A stretch of 64,000 nt of DNA from Lepas anatifera (taxonomy: Eukaryota > Arthropoda > Thecostraca > Lepadidae): contig JAOTON010000971.1 of the NCBI GenBank assembly GCA_034440635.1, positions 744,001 through 808,000 on the forward strand, given 5' to 3'. Made by a program: the position numbers and the translations under genes. The notes beneath the pieces were generated by a model. It was not told where the DNA came from, ran no database searches, and was given only the letters and a program-made list of their open reading frames with translations. This document shows, piece after piece, positions 34,054-45,053 of the stretch (the stretch's first letter is position 1; each line of letters starts with the position of its first letter).

Positions 34054-34765
34054 CCTAGTGACAGCAGTAGAGCGCCACCCAAGTCCAGTGCCACCGCTGT
34101 ACCAGTGCCACGCCCGTCGGTGTGTCGTCCCCGCCCGTGTGTCGCCTCCGCCCGGGCCGCGTATAGTGTCGCCTCCGCCCGCGCCGCGTACGGTGTCGCC
34201 TCCGCCCGGGCCGCGTATAGTGTCGCCTCCGGCCAGCTCGCGTATAGTGTCGCCTCCGCCCGGCTCGCGTATGGTGTCGCCTCCGCCCGGCCCGCGTACG
34301 GTGTCGCCTCCGCCCGGGCCGCGTATAGTGTCGCCTCCGCCCAGCTCGCGTATAGTGTCGCCTCCGCCCGGCCCGCGTACGGAGTCGCCTCCGCCCGGTT
34401 CGCGCACCGTGTTGCCTCCGCCCCGTGCGCGTTTAGTGTCGCCTCCGCCCCGTTCGCGTATGGTGTCGCCTCCGCCCGGGCCGCACACGGAGTCGCCTCC
34501 GTCTAATTTGCGTACGGTGTCGTCTCCGCCCCATTCGCGTATAGTGTCGCCTCCGCCCCGTTCGCGTATAGTGTCGCCTCCGCCCCGTTCGCGTACGGTG
34601 TCGCCTCCGGCGTTTGGTTCGTGTGTGGTACCGTTGCCAACCCATCGTGCCGATGCGTGTGCCGCCGTCGCGGTGGGCGGGCGCCCCGCCAGCAGTGCCG
34701 CGCTCGTGAGGCCGCCTGAGGTGTCAGCCCTCGCAGTTGGTTCTCTCGCCAAGCGAGGTGGATAG
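34054..34765 (+). other. Candidate alternative terminal exon of WTAP containing the minisatellite
   Basis: CCTGACTTTGCAG ends at 34053 and looks like a splice acceptor. Joining it to the phase-2 end of exon 3 gives Ser, then LVTAVERHPSPVPPLYQC, followed by about 18 SPPPxxRxV repeats and a unique tail ending KRGG at TAG 34763-34765. The whole 712-bp segment is open in exactly that frame. The alternative is chance openness of a G+C-rich minisatellite, since another plus frame and one minus frame are also open. No transcript evidence is available here. Confidence 0.3.
34139..34624 (+). repeat. 27-bp minisatellite, about 18 units, open in frame
   Basis: Units of GTGTCGCCTCCGCCCGGGCC GCGTATA type, period exactly 27, with variants at several positions. 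The period is a multiple of three and there is no stop. In one plus frame each unit encodes the nine-residue pattern SPPPGPRIV. It sits in the WTAP intron between 33295 and 35885. Confidence 0.95.
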
Positions 34766-35884
34766 CGTGTGGTCAGCAGTGGTCTCCAGGGGAAGATGAT
34801 TCATCCATCGTCGCATCTCATCCTTACAAGCAGCATTCCGGCGATGATCCGTCGCTCCATCTCCACCGTGCAATTGCACACATTTCTTCGCCTGTCGAAG
34901 CCTGTGATGGCCGACGAAGCTTCTTCCATGGCTGTGAAGTTCAAGTTTAGGTGTGCAGTGTGGGCAGTGGCGAAGCATTCGGCGTGGGTTTTGAGGTCAT
35001 TCAGTGCGCACGTCAACGCAGCGGTGGTGCGTGGCCCCTTCACTCCTGCGTACCCGGGGGCAGTGGTGTGCTATTCGGAGGTTCTGCCGCAACGTGCTAT
35101 TTTCGCAGGGAGCGTAAGTGGGTGGTGGTGTCCCAGAGAGCTGCGTAAGGGACGTCGTGCCTCCAGCGATGGCCCGGAGTCAGTGGCTGGTCCGTCTGTA
35201 GTGGCAGAGGTGGGTCAGTGAGTGGCGTGGAAAGGAGATCCAAGTGATCTCACCTGGCTCAGTGCATTCATTCCTTGTGGTTAATTCACTCGTCACAAAG
35301 GCACCACGCGGCCTGTAGAGTGCCATCCAGTCCACACGGAAACCTCCGCAGAGCGCTAACAGTGCAAGGCGCCAAGTAGGCGACTGCGGTACAGTTCGGA
35401 GGTCGGGCCCACCGTTGGAGTGTGGCACAGCGTCCCCGCCCCGGCCGCAGGCACACATCCCAGCTCTCCCAGAGCCGCACCGACCGTCTTGGTCGAGGGC
35501 TATCACGTGTACTAAGTGTTGGAGTGCTCCACTGCGGCCAACCAGTCATCACCTAACTTATGTGACGTTGCCTTGGTACCCAGGGCACGCGCTGGTGAGT
35601 AGGCACCCGCCACACGTCTCACCTTATGTGTCACACTCACCACACGCGCCGCCCGAGCGCCAGTCCCCCGTGTGCTTGTGGTCGCTCTAGCTCAGTTTAC
35701 AGACTATTGAGGGCGTCACGTCCCGGTAGTCGTCGGGAACGATGGCCGATGTTAACCCCGTGTCGCCTCAGTGCAAGTCTGTTTCCGCTGCTGTCGAGCT
35801 CTGGCCGCGTTAGCCTGTGCGTGCGTCGGTGCGTGGGCGTGTGGTGCGGCGCCGCTGACGCCGTGCTGTGCCGCCGTGCCGCAG

Positions 35885-36039
35885 TCAGACGGGGAAGCGG
35901 CTGATGGCCAAGTGCCGGCTGCTGCATCAGGAGAACGAGGACCTCGGCAAGGTGGTCTCGTCCGGAAAGCTAGCTAAGTTGGAGACGGAACTGGCTCTGC
36001 AGCGCAATCTCGCCGACGAAATGAAGAAGTCGCAGTCCG
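35885..36039 (+). CDS. WTAP (fl(2)d): WTAP, coding exon 4
   Basis: Acceptor GTGCCGCAG ends at 35884; the first base completes Ser of FTPDS. Reads QTGKRLMAKCRLLHQENEDL, then GKVVSSGKLAKLETELALQR, then NLADEMKKSQS, the central coiled coil and the most conserved part of WTAP. Donor GTAAGA starts at 36040, phase 1. Residues about 141-192. Confidence 0.97.
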
Positions 36040-36407
36040 GTAAGATGTGGCGACATCACAGTCCTCTGGTGTCACGGTGCTTAATTAGAATTATTTTTTA
36101 TTTGATTAAGTGGGAAACGAAGGGTTTCGTTTCCTAATTATTCATATACTGACTGCAGCTAAAGTTCTAAAAATAGCCTATCATTGATTAATGTAAACCC
36201 AGACCCGTATAATTATTTCAAACTTATTTCAGCGCGATACCTTTATCATATATGTATACTTTGCTCGAATTGGTATTGATTAGTTATTAATTATTAATAT
36301 ATATATGTTGACTGCGGATGAAGTATCACCATTAGACATTTATGGATCGTTAATGAATGTTGATCCTTGTAAACAAAGTCCAATTATCCTCAAATTAATT
36401 CCATCCT

Positions 36408-36495
36408 TTAACACCCGCCCCGGTGGGCCTCTGAGCCACCTTCGCCCTGGTGGGGGTGTTTGAATACCCCACCCCCTCCTCGAACTCGGCCCCTT
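36408..36495 (+). mobile_element. Solo end of TTAA MITE family F3
   Basis: TTAA then CACCCGCCCCGGTGGGCCTC, TGAGCCACCTTCGCCC and TGTTTGAATACCCC. This matches the reverse complement of the right end of the element at 36998-37974. No matching second end was seen nearby. Confidence 0.55.
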
Positions 36496-36997
36496 TCAAC
36501 TGCTGATCTGCTGCACCACTGAGAGTTGGTGCCCTGCGTAAAGACTGGTGGCCGCGGCGGGCGCTACACGCGATGGCGCTAAGAACGGAGGCATTCTCCG
36601 GTGTCCCGGTTTCGAGCATGATATACAGCGGCAAATCCGCCGCAGCAGAGTGATACAGGCTGACACAGCACCAGCGGAGCTACTGCCGGCGATCCCATGG
36701 CGTGGCATTGGCTCGGCTTGTCGTTGATTCAACGTGGTGGTATTTCAGCCGCCGCTGCTACCAACAGCGCACCAGCAGAGGGCAAACATCAAACTCGGAC
36801 AATTTAGCCAGGGATGTTGGAGTCATGCACTTTCTTGAGCCTAAAATGTACAAATGTACGAACGAGCTCATCATTTCCATAGTGTATTAAACGTTGTTTG
36901 CACCGCTTGTACAATGGCACTTGACAATTGCATCACATCAGTCCACAGGTATTCGATACCCGGAGAGCTCGAATTCCCCGCTATTTATCAAAGCTCT

Positions 36998-37974
36998 TTA
37001 ACCCTCGCTCCGGTGGGGGATGTTTGAACACCCCTCGTTTTTTTGGCGGCACGAAAAAAGGCGGCGCTTCGCGCCGCCTAACTTCGCACGTCTTATCCTT
37101 GATCAATTCCTCAACTTTACCCAAAATTTTAAGATTAGGTCATCTCAAGTCAGGTCACCAGTGCAGGTCAAGTGACCTCACCTAAAAAATGTTTAAGGTG
37201 GCATAAGTAAGAAATGCGTGAATCTATCGGATTGAAACTTATACCACATAATGGCCCCCAGTGCTACAACATATTTTCTGGGATTTGTCATATCGATGAC
37301 CTAAGGTCAAGTACGGACCATGACCTCTCCATTGGAAATACATGGGAAAACAAAAATTGGGCTATATTTGTGTAGATACAGCTGAGAATACATTCATATT
37401 CTCCAAATCGTAGTATCGTCGGCCCCTTTCCAGGTGCATGTTGCAATTTTTGACCTGTCACCGCTGAGAGGTCATCTAGGGTTATTTAAGCAGTTTTCAG
37501 ACTTAGGTGAATAACTGCATGAATTGGTGATACATATTTTATTTTGATATTATTGCGTTCGGATGGCTATTGCGAGTAAATTGATGTGCATATTGACTAT
37601 GCTAGGTTAAAAAGTGACCTTAACCTGAGCTCATGTCATTTTTGTGCTTTGCACTAGCATGGTCATATTATGCATCATTCTATTCGCTGTGATGAGAGGA
37701 AGCGAATGGTGCCTTCAAAATGATTCTAACTCAACTCTGTCAGACAGTAGAGCCCAAAAACTTTACTCAAAATCCCACTTTCCTTGCCCTGTCATGACCT
37801 CAATATTGACACCTGAGCCAAAAGTTACTATATAGTTTATTCATGAATTTGTATGAGCTATCCCACCAGCCTTCGTGTTTTTCGCTATCCCGCATAGGGG
37901 CCGAGTTTGTGGGGGTATTCAAACACCCCCACCAGGGCGAAGGTGGCTCGGAGGCTCACCGTGGCGCGGGTTAA
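36998..37974 (+). mobile_element. TTAA-flanked MITE, family F3 (AGGTCA-containing)
   Basis: TTAA (36998-37001) then CCCTCGCTCCGGTGGGGG and TGTTTGAACACCCC; the right end is GGGGGTATTCAAACACCCCC ... GTGGCGCGGG then TTAA (37971-37974). About 977 bp. The interior at 37136-37190 and 37300-37335 has the same AGGTCA-rich core as family F1 (TCAGGTCACCAGTGCAGGTC). It lies in the last WTAP intron. Confidence 0.8.
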
Positions 37975-38312
37975 AGCAGGACTGGAAAAGGAAACTCAAC
38001 TGGACTGGGCTGTATTTCGCCGATCGGAGCTCTATCTAGTCAAAATCAAAAGTCTAGGCAATCATTGTCCCAAAGCTGGTTTTGCGCCAGGGTTCTGGGT
38101 GTAAATTTATATTGGAAAATACAACCAATGGTTGCAAATTAAGAAAGTTACAATATTGTTAAAAGTGAATTATAACCTTTTTAACCCTTACTAAAGCCCT
38201 TATTTAAAGTTTGGGAAGAGCCTTTTCATCAAAATGTCATGCTATCATACTTGTGATGTGTTCATGTACACCAAAATTATTGAATGGTGCTTAAATTTAT
38301 TGAATTTTGTGC

Positions 38313-38680
38313 CGCCCCGGTAGCTCAGTTGGTAGAGCGTTGGGCTCCAGCCCGCTGCTGAGAAGCATGCAGTGGCAGTGCATGTCCAGGCTTGGGATTG
38401 GTTCCCCTGAGACGCTCCGGCGCTCAATAGTTTACCCGACGTACAGGTCGGCTGGCAACTGACTGGTGAGAGGTTGACCTGAGCGGGGCGGCCGTCCCTG
38501 TGCTTTGTGGGACGTTAAACTTTGGCTTCTAAATCAACCGTTGATTGTGGGGGTTGCTCGTTCGGATGGTGGGATCGGGGTCTCCGTGACAAGTCCCTTG
38601 ATGACTTTAGTGAGACTCCGACTCCAACAGTCGAACTGAGAACAACTTGGACAAAATTTATATTAAAAAAGAAGAAAAAA
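38313..38680 (+). mobile_element. tRNA-derived SINE, near-complete copy
   Basis: Head GCCCCGGTAGCTCAGTTGGT AGAGCG matches a tRNA 5' half with an intact polymerase III A box (TAGCTCAGTTGG). A weak B-box-like GGTTCCCC follows at about 38399, about 75 bp downstream, too far apart for a simple tRNA. The non-tRNA body from about 38428 to 38640 is shared with 528-768 and contains GTGCTTTGTGGGACGTTAAA. It ends in an A-rich tail (about 38660-38680). It is inserted in the last WTAP intron in sense orientation. Confidence 0.8.
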
Positions 38681-39224
38681 AGCTCCATCTGAAAAGTGTC
38701 TCGAAAATTGAATAAAAATAGTAAACAGCCGAGGGGAAATTCAGTTTTTCCCGGGTGTCCCTCTCCACCCAGCACCGTAGGGTCTGGACACTGCTGGGAA
38801 TTGATGATCTCTGCTATTTGTGGCCATTTCACAGGGTGTGTCTTATTAAACATATCACGTGACTTTCATTTTCCGAGTGATGGTGTAAAGAATAATGGTC
38901 ATTGGAAAGGCTTTTCGATTGAATTGCCTATATTTTCATGCCTCGAAATATGGGGAGTGCACTAGCTGAAAGCCCGTGACATATCAGCTCTTTTTCAAGA
39001 ATGTGTCGGTAGTAGTTCTGAAGAATTCAGCTCTCGAAACTACAAGAATTCCAAGGATGGTCAGATGCACTTAGTTATGCCATTTATTTCCTCATCGGTA
39101 ACCAGTGAATTAACAATTTAGAATATCAATACTTTTGGAATAAATTTCGATGTTTTGTTATTAATTCTATCTCTAAGCAAAATTAGTTTGAAAATGTATG
39201 AAAAATGGCGAGGGAGGGAAAAAG

Positions 39225-39227
<3 letters not shown>

Positions 39228-39286
<59 letters not shown>

Positions 39287-39300
39287 AGAGGAGGGGGAGA
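39228..39300. repeat. Poly-A followed by (GA)n microsatellite
   Basis: About 33 A residues, then (GA)n to about 39285 and a purine-rich end. Possibly a retroposon tail expanded into a microsatellite. Confidence 0.9.
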
Positions 39301-40114
39301 GAGAGAGGATAATTCATTGCAAAACTACTCTCGCAATAGCCATCCATATTACACTTTTGCGAAGAGAGGATACAGTTGGTACAGCATGCAGAAGACGCAA
39401 TATTAAACCTAACTTTATCTAAAGCATTGATTTAAAAAGGAATAAAACTGCTTGACATTAGCGCCCCAGTACTATTTTTGTATGTAATGTGCGACCATCT
39501 GTCGTGTTTTTTCTAGGGCTTCGTCGAAGCGCCAATGGCGAAATATGAGTAGAAAGGATGAAAAAAGCTGTAATTTTAAGATATATTGAAGACATGGTGA
39601 GAGAAAGGCTAATTCCCAAGCGAATGACAATTTTCGGTCGAGTATCGTCTTGGTTGTCATTTTCGTTTGTTCCTCCGTCTTTCTTTCATGAATTTTATCC
39701 CAAATGAATCTGTCCATTTTAAGTGCGCCCTCATTGAGTATGTTTTTTTAGAATTCCATTGCTATTTTCATCTTGCATTCTCTTTCCTCTGGTGCACGTT
39801 TATCACCTGTAGCTTTCTTCAGCCTCTTTACACCGATGCGTGTGATAAGTAGCATCGCACATCTCCCGGCGGTTCACATTGCGCTATGCCTCTCGAAATT
39901 TACTTCATCGGAAAAGTTGTGCAGTGTGTTGTGTTGTACTGCTCCGTATACGTATATAAACATATGTACACATTTGAAAATGTGTCATGTAGGGATATAT
40001 CGATGGCCCATTTCTTTTATGGCTGGTGTGTAAACCTGCATCGTTCAGTAGGGTCTCGGTTTGTAGCGGATATGTCTGCATATGGCGCCGTGTGTCCCTG
40101 ACGAAAATTTATAT

Positions 40115-40426
40115 GTGTCGCGCCGTGCGTGTCTGAGCCAGTGACCAGTCTTCCTTGCCTATCTGAGCCGGTGACCAGTCTCCCCTTGCCTATCTGAGCC
40201 GGTGACCAGAGTCCTCGTTCCTGTCTGAGCCTGTGACCAGTCCAGTGACCAGACTCCCCGTCTGTGTCTGAGCCGGTGACTAGCCTCCCTCGTGCGTGTC
40301 TGAGTCGGTAACCAGACTCCCCGTCTGTGTCTGAGCCGGTAACCAGACTCCCCGTGCGTGTCTGAGCCAGTAACCTAGACTCCCCGTGTGTGTCTGAGCC
40401 AGTGACCAGCCTCCCCGTGTCGGCAG
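40115..40426 (+). repeat. Minisatellite ending in the WTAP exon 5 splice acceptor
   Basis: About nine imperfect units of about 30-36 bp, type TGTCTGAGCCGGTGACCAGA CTCCCCGTGCG. The last unit, GCCAGTGACCAGCCTCCCCG followed by TGTCGGCAG, supplies the polypyrimidine tract and AG used by the final WTAP exon. The reverse strand is open across it by chance of the repeat. Confidence 0.85.
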
Positions 40427-40995
40427 AGATGGACGAGTTTGTCCAGGAGCTGGATGAGGACGTTGAGGGCATGCAGAGCACCATCTTGTACCTGCAGCAG
40501 CAGCTGCGGCAGGCCAAGGAGGCGCAGGCTACCAGCGCCCCCGTCCTCTCACCCGACACCAACGGCCTGTCGCCGCCGCCCGCCGACGATGCCGCCGAGG
40601 ACGCTGACGACGAGGCGGCTCCTGAGCCGGAGCCGGAGGAGCCTGCAACGGCGCCAGCGGTGGTAGAGACGGAGACACCGGACGCCGAGCCGGCTAGTGG
40701 TCAGAACGGACACGCTGAGCGGGAGCTGCCGCCCCCGGCGGCTGTGGCACCGGTGCGGACAGTGGAGCCGGCCGTGGACGGAGAGGCTGCCCCGGCCCCC
40801 GAGGAGCCGCCCCCGCCGCCGGAGAGCCCGGAGCCGGCCGCCGGCGGTCGCCGCCGCCGCCGACGGCCCACAGAACCGGAGCCCACCCGTGGTAAACGGC
40901 GCGCTGCAGCCGCCGCCACTGAGGACTCGCCGGCGCGCCGCGCCAAGCGGACTCGCTCCACGGACGATAACGGCGTGGCGGCCGCCGCCGATTAG
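40427..40995 (+). CDS. WTAP (fl(2)d): WTAP, terminal coding exon
   Basis: Acceptor GTCGGCAG ends at 40426. AG completes Glu, then MDEFVQELDEDVEGMQSTIL and YLQQQLRQAKEAQATSAP, matching the conserved DEEVEGMQSTI.VLQQQLK block. After that the sequence is low-complexity: Pro/Ala/Glu-rich, then a basic stretch with RRRRRPTEPEPTRGKRR and RRAKRTR that may act as nuclear localisation signals, ending at TAG 40993-40995. The tail does not resemble the Ser/Thr/Gln tail of vertebrate WTAP. Residues about 193-381. Confidence 0.95.
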
Positions 40996-42097
40996 ATGGG
41001 GATGTGGCCAGTGCAATGGGGCCGAGCGCGGCCGCGCCGGGATCGGTGACCAGCGCGTCTGCGATGAGATTGGAAACTGCGTCACATGTTCTGCCCGAAA
41101 ACATGATCCGTCGGATTGTGATGTCAGTTTAGTGTTTTGTTGTTCAATTGCACTGTTTTTGGTACCGTTTCAGAAACTGATTTCTGCAGGATATATCTGG
41201 AAAGGCTAACTTCGGAACGTTCTTCATACAGTGGTGGATTTTCAGAGCCCTGCAGTAAGTGTTTCTGAGGCTGGGTGCCCTCTGGAGCATCGGGATCAGA
41301 AAATGGTTTTTGATATCGCACCCGAACTGTTATTTCATCCCAATTTTCCAGTGTTCAATAATTCATCACATTTCAAATTCCAGACACGTGCTTTATCTTC
41401 TGTCATCGGAAGACTTATTTTGATATTTGAATTACGTGTCGATGAATTATCGGCCACGGTACCGATGTACTGATGCATTGGGATGGATTACCCGGAGTTG
41501 GTCCAGCCGTCTGGATCTCTGCTAATCAATGCTTCAAAAATTGACTCAGGGCTCATTTCTTTATTCGTAAACGAGTCCATTCTTCTAATCCGAACAGACC
41601 GATGAGGTTATGCCTTGTATTCAGTGATATTTGTTTTGCGTTGCTACCACCCTCAACTGTAGCAAGTGCCAGATTGAAGCTTTCCAGGCCGGAAACCCAG
41701 CCGACTCATGCATGGGGACTTGGGGATTGTATCTGTACGATGGCAGTGGACTGAGATTCCGACCTTGACTGTCGGCGCAGACCGCCGGCGGTCCTGTCTG
41801 CGGCCGCGGAGCCTCGGCCGGCAACCAAGTGTCTTGCTCTGACGCCACCGGCGACACTGAACCGTTTTACGTTGTTTTCTATAAGCCGTGTTATATTCGG
41901 TGTTATGTTTCGTGGTCCGGCCAGCCGACTTGTCCGCTTCCGGGGGTGTTCAGTCACGATTCGTGCTGCTGTGCGCACGTTTTAGACGACTGGCGCAGTG
42001 GCCAGCAGCCTCCAGTGAAAGCTCGTGCCGCCAGCCCGCCGCACGCGCTCCAGGTTTTACGGGATGACCATGTTATGTGTACAAACTTTGAAATAAA
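40996..42097 (+). other. WTAP: WTAP 3' UTR with polyadenylation signal
   Basis: About 1.1 kb without coding signal. AATAAA at 42092-42097 (TTTGAAATAAAAACG) is followed by a TG/T-rich stretch (GTGAAGTGTATCAC, then TTTTTCTG). Confidence 0.6.
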
Positions 42098-42119
42098 AAC
42101 GTCATGTGAAGTGTATCAC

Positions 42120-43109
42120 TTATTTTTCTGATTTTTTTCGGTTGGTTATGACTGTTATAGGCGCAAAAAGGTTTCTTAGCTTGATGTCAAGATTCAATAC
42201 TAATTTGAATGAATTGTAAAATGTTCCATCTTTTAATGTAATTGTAATGTGGTATAGAATATTATTATTTCGAAACCCAATTTTCCTTTAAAAAGAGATG
42301 TTTTCTGGATGAGACGTAGCGCCTCAAAAATGGTATTCATAATAAGGCCAGGGATTCGACGTGGATTGCTCCCAGATTTCCAAACAGGCTGAGAAGAGTC
42401 GTGATTTGTCTTCAACGTCTACCCACATAAAAAGACTGTTGGATATTATTCTGAGCGGTTAATAGCAAGGAAGCTACTCTCATTATTTCCTCAACTGACT
42501 GCATGATTCTTGTACGTTTAAAAACGAGTGAGCGCGGAGGTCAGAGCCATCAGCAACACGTCCTAAACTTGAGGTAACACCAGGGAGCGAGATGGGATGT
42601 GCGGCTCAGTAGGAGGGGTTTGTTTCCGGAGTCGGTGGATTTATTGGCGGGTTCTCCCAGTAGTAAATGAAGCCTGGCCCCGAAGACGCGTCCCATGCCG
42701 GCGGCGCTGGTGGCTTTGGCAGCAGGTGCCTTGTTCAAACCCAGTCATCACTGCTGAAGAAAGAAATATCTGCCACGTACGCGAAATATGCAGTATAAGA
42801 TGGGGTATGTAGTATAGAAGCTGCTCAGTATCAGCTTTTCTTTTTGCTTGCTTTTCAATTTGTACAAGCCTTTGGTGATACAACTTGTTGTATATTAACA
42901 GTGGTATTCGTAGTGTTACGATCAGATGCACAAAATGGTTGGTATATTGGGAAGGGAGGGCGGGTGGCGAATATCGCCTGCATCTTTAGCAGGTTTAAAC
43001 GGAACTGTTTGCGTACCTGGTGTTTCACTAAATATCCAAACTAGTGTAGTCTAAAACACGAAAAATGTTTCGCTGGTTCGTAGAAAATGATCTGAGGTGA
43101 CTGCATTAT
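42120..43109. other. Intergenic, no gene recognised
   Basis: Short ORFs are present on both strands, but none has a recognisable domain or splice context. Confidence 0.3.
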
Positions 43110-44133
43110 TTGACCCGTGCCCCACCGGGGGTTCGGCGCCACCTTCGCCCCACGAGGGCCATCGATGCCCCCTCTAACTCCGAAAATATAGGGGTTAGCG
43201 CAAATCTGAAAAGTGCATTAGAAAGCTCTTGTGAATCCAGTAAGAAATTACTACACATGTTTAAGCGCTCAGGTCAATGTTTTGACCTCCAGAGGTCAAG
43301 TCAGGTCACGATAGACTTTTTCACTAAAATATGCAATGCTTAAGAAAACTGAGTATAACTATTATGCCATTAGAACTATTGAGATCTGGTAAATTACATT
43401 TGATAAGAAAATGCCAGACCTTTTTCCGCTATGTGGAACGTAATGATCTCCCGCCAGTGGTTTGACCTCCAGAGGTCACCTCGTGACCTAATATGGCCTG
43501 AGGCCACGAAAGATCAGAAAGTGACCTTGCGGTATCTCAAATGAAAGCCAGTAACGAGACATACACGATGACGTTTATTTCAGCACTCTAGCTTAATTAG
43601 GTCAAAAGTTATTGTCAAAATACTGTTTTTAACCCTGGTGACCTTGGATGATCTTGGAGAAGGCAAAGGGCAAATAGGATCCCTGGGATCCGTAAAAGGG
43701 TGTCTAAGGACGTTTTTCTGAGCAATCTGAGTATTTGCAATCGTTTCTGTGACTTTTAGATCATAAGACAGCTTTTCCCCATGCTTTTTCAATGGGAGAG
43801 GTCACCTCGTGACCTGAACTCAGGTCACGAAATCGAAAAATCCAGGACATACATCTTGTAGACCCTAGAGGGATCATAAAGTGTAGAAAGCTTCAAATCG
43901 ATCGACTAAGAAATGTAGCTCCTATAGAGCTCAGAAGTTGAAGTGAGGTGACATTGGTTGACCTCGTTTGGGGACCAGACCTTGGGTGACCTGGGGCAAA
44001 AAATGTCAGGGATGGTGGGAAAATGATAGGGTGAGAGATAGAGCCCTCAACCGCGGTGCTGCGTCGCGTCGTTTTTCTGCTATCCCGAAACAACCTTAGG
44101 GGGCATCGATGGCCCCGGTGGGGCGCGGGTTAA
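43110..44133 (+). mobile_element. TTAA-type MITE, family F2 (AGGTCA-rich), copy 1
   Basis: Left end TTGA (a mutated TTAA) then CCCGTGCCCCACCGGGGG; right end GGCCCCGGTGGGGCGCGGG then TTAA (44130-44133). 1.02 kb. Half-sites recur (around 43283-43312, 43464-43500, 43798-43830 and 43945-43995), including the everted or inverted AGGTCACCTCGTGACCT. Other copies: 59607-60606 (inverted) and 61843-62873. Confidence 0.85.
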
Positions 44134-44263
44134 GGGTTCCGCCCGTGACGCCGTCGCCGAATTTTTCGCACGAGTTCAAGTGCGCGTAGTCTTCTCTTAT
44201 GACATATATTTAGGTATTCAAACTCGGAGGATTGGTAGCGGGAATGAATGAAGCCAGCTATCC

Positions 44264-45053
44264 TGAAAGGGAGATACGCGAAAAAATTTATTGGCTATAT
44301 CAAAGGTTACAAAAGTTGTTTCGAAGTCCTATTCTCATTTTTGCGAATTCGGCCTGCAAATGCCTTAAAATTTCTCTCAAAGTCAACATTTCTAGACGAC
44401 TTTACCGGTACACCTCATATCGATGTATATGACGTACACACGGCTAAGGCTATCAATTTCTCTAAGAATTAGGTCATATATATCCTAAACAGTGATGTAG
44501 AACTTTGGGCTACTACAGAAAAAAATTACTTTAGAAAAACAACCTTCCAAAATTCTTTTGAAACAGAAATATAGGGCTTAAAAGAAATCACAACTAACCA
44601 ATCAGAAGTCTGGGAATTCTCAAACCGGGGTCACGTGACCTATCTGACGCAAAAGTTTTGTCAATCTGAGGCCGAAGCAGAAAATGACGCAAGACCCGAG
44701 GTACGAAACCGCTGATGACTTGAGTAATTATATTTTTCCGTTTCTAGGGCAAACTAATTCTTTTGTAGTTTTTAAAAGCTTTTTAAAATTAATTCAAATA
44801 CAAATACAGGAGAACAGACATTTGTATTATAAAAAACATTACTTTTCAACTTTAAATAGTTTTCGAAAAGTAAGTGATGGGTAGGGCATGGGTAAGTGAT
44901 GGGCGTTTTATGGAAACGGTTAACCTATTTCGATAATAAGTAAGTGGCCTCCCAAAATTTTTCCGAAGATGCAAAAATAATTGATAGTTTCGTTATCAGG
45001 TTTTTCAAATAGCAAGAAACCACAATAATAATTTTTTGCGTATCTCCCTTTAA
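44264..45053 (+). mobile_element. TTAA-flanked MITE, family P, copy 2
   Basis: TGAA (mutated TTAA) then AGGGAGATACGCGAAAAAAT, ending TTTTTTGCGTATCTCCCT then TTAA (45050-45053). It is collinear with 19821-20601 with many substitutions and small indels. The right TTAA is shared with the next element. Confidence 0.88.

Noticed and set aside
34033..34752. Minus-strand 239-aa ORF with GGGDTIRE-type repeats.
   Set aside because: Antisense translation of the 27-bp minisatellite; no splice or start context supports it, unlike the plus frame, which is in phase with WTAP exon 3.
34724..35221. Cys/His-rich minus-strand ORF (HCPHCTPKLELHSHG) and overlapping plus ORF in the WTAP intron.
   Set aside because: Cys/His spacing fits no zinc-finger class and there is no splice or start support.
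38313..38412. A functional tRNA gene (good A box and tRNA-like 5' end).
   Set aside because: No proper anticodon or T arm, the A-to-B-box distance is too long, and the body matches another dispersed copy at 528-768; this is a tRNA-derived SINE.
40017..40562. Minus-strand 181-aa ORF with GRLVTGSDTHGES-type repeats.
   Set aside because: Reverse translation of the minisatellite before WTAP exon 5.
40549..41104. Minus-strand ORFs of 136-178 aa opposite the last WTAP exon.
   Set aside because: Arg/Gly/Ala-rich mirror translations of the G+C-rich exon without any domain.
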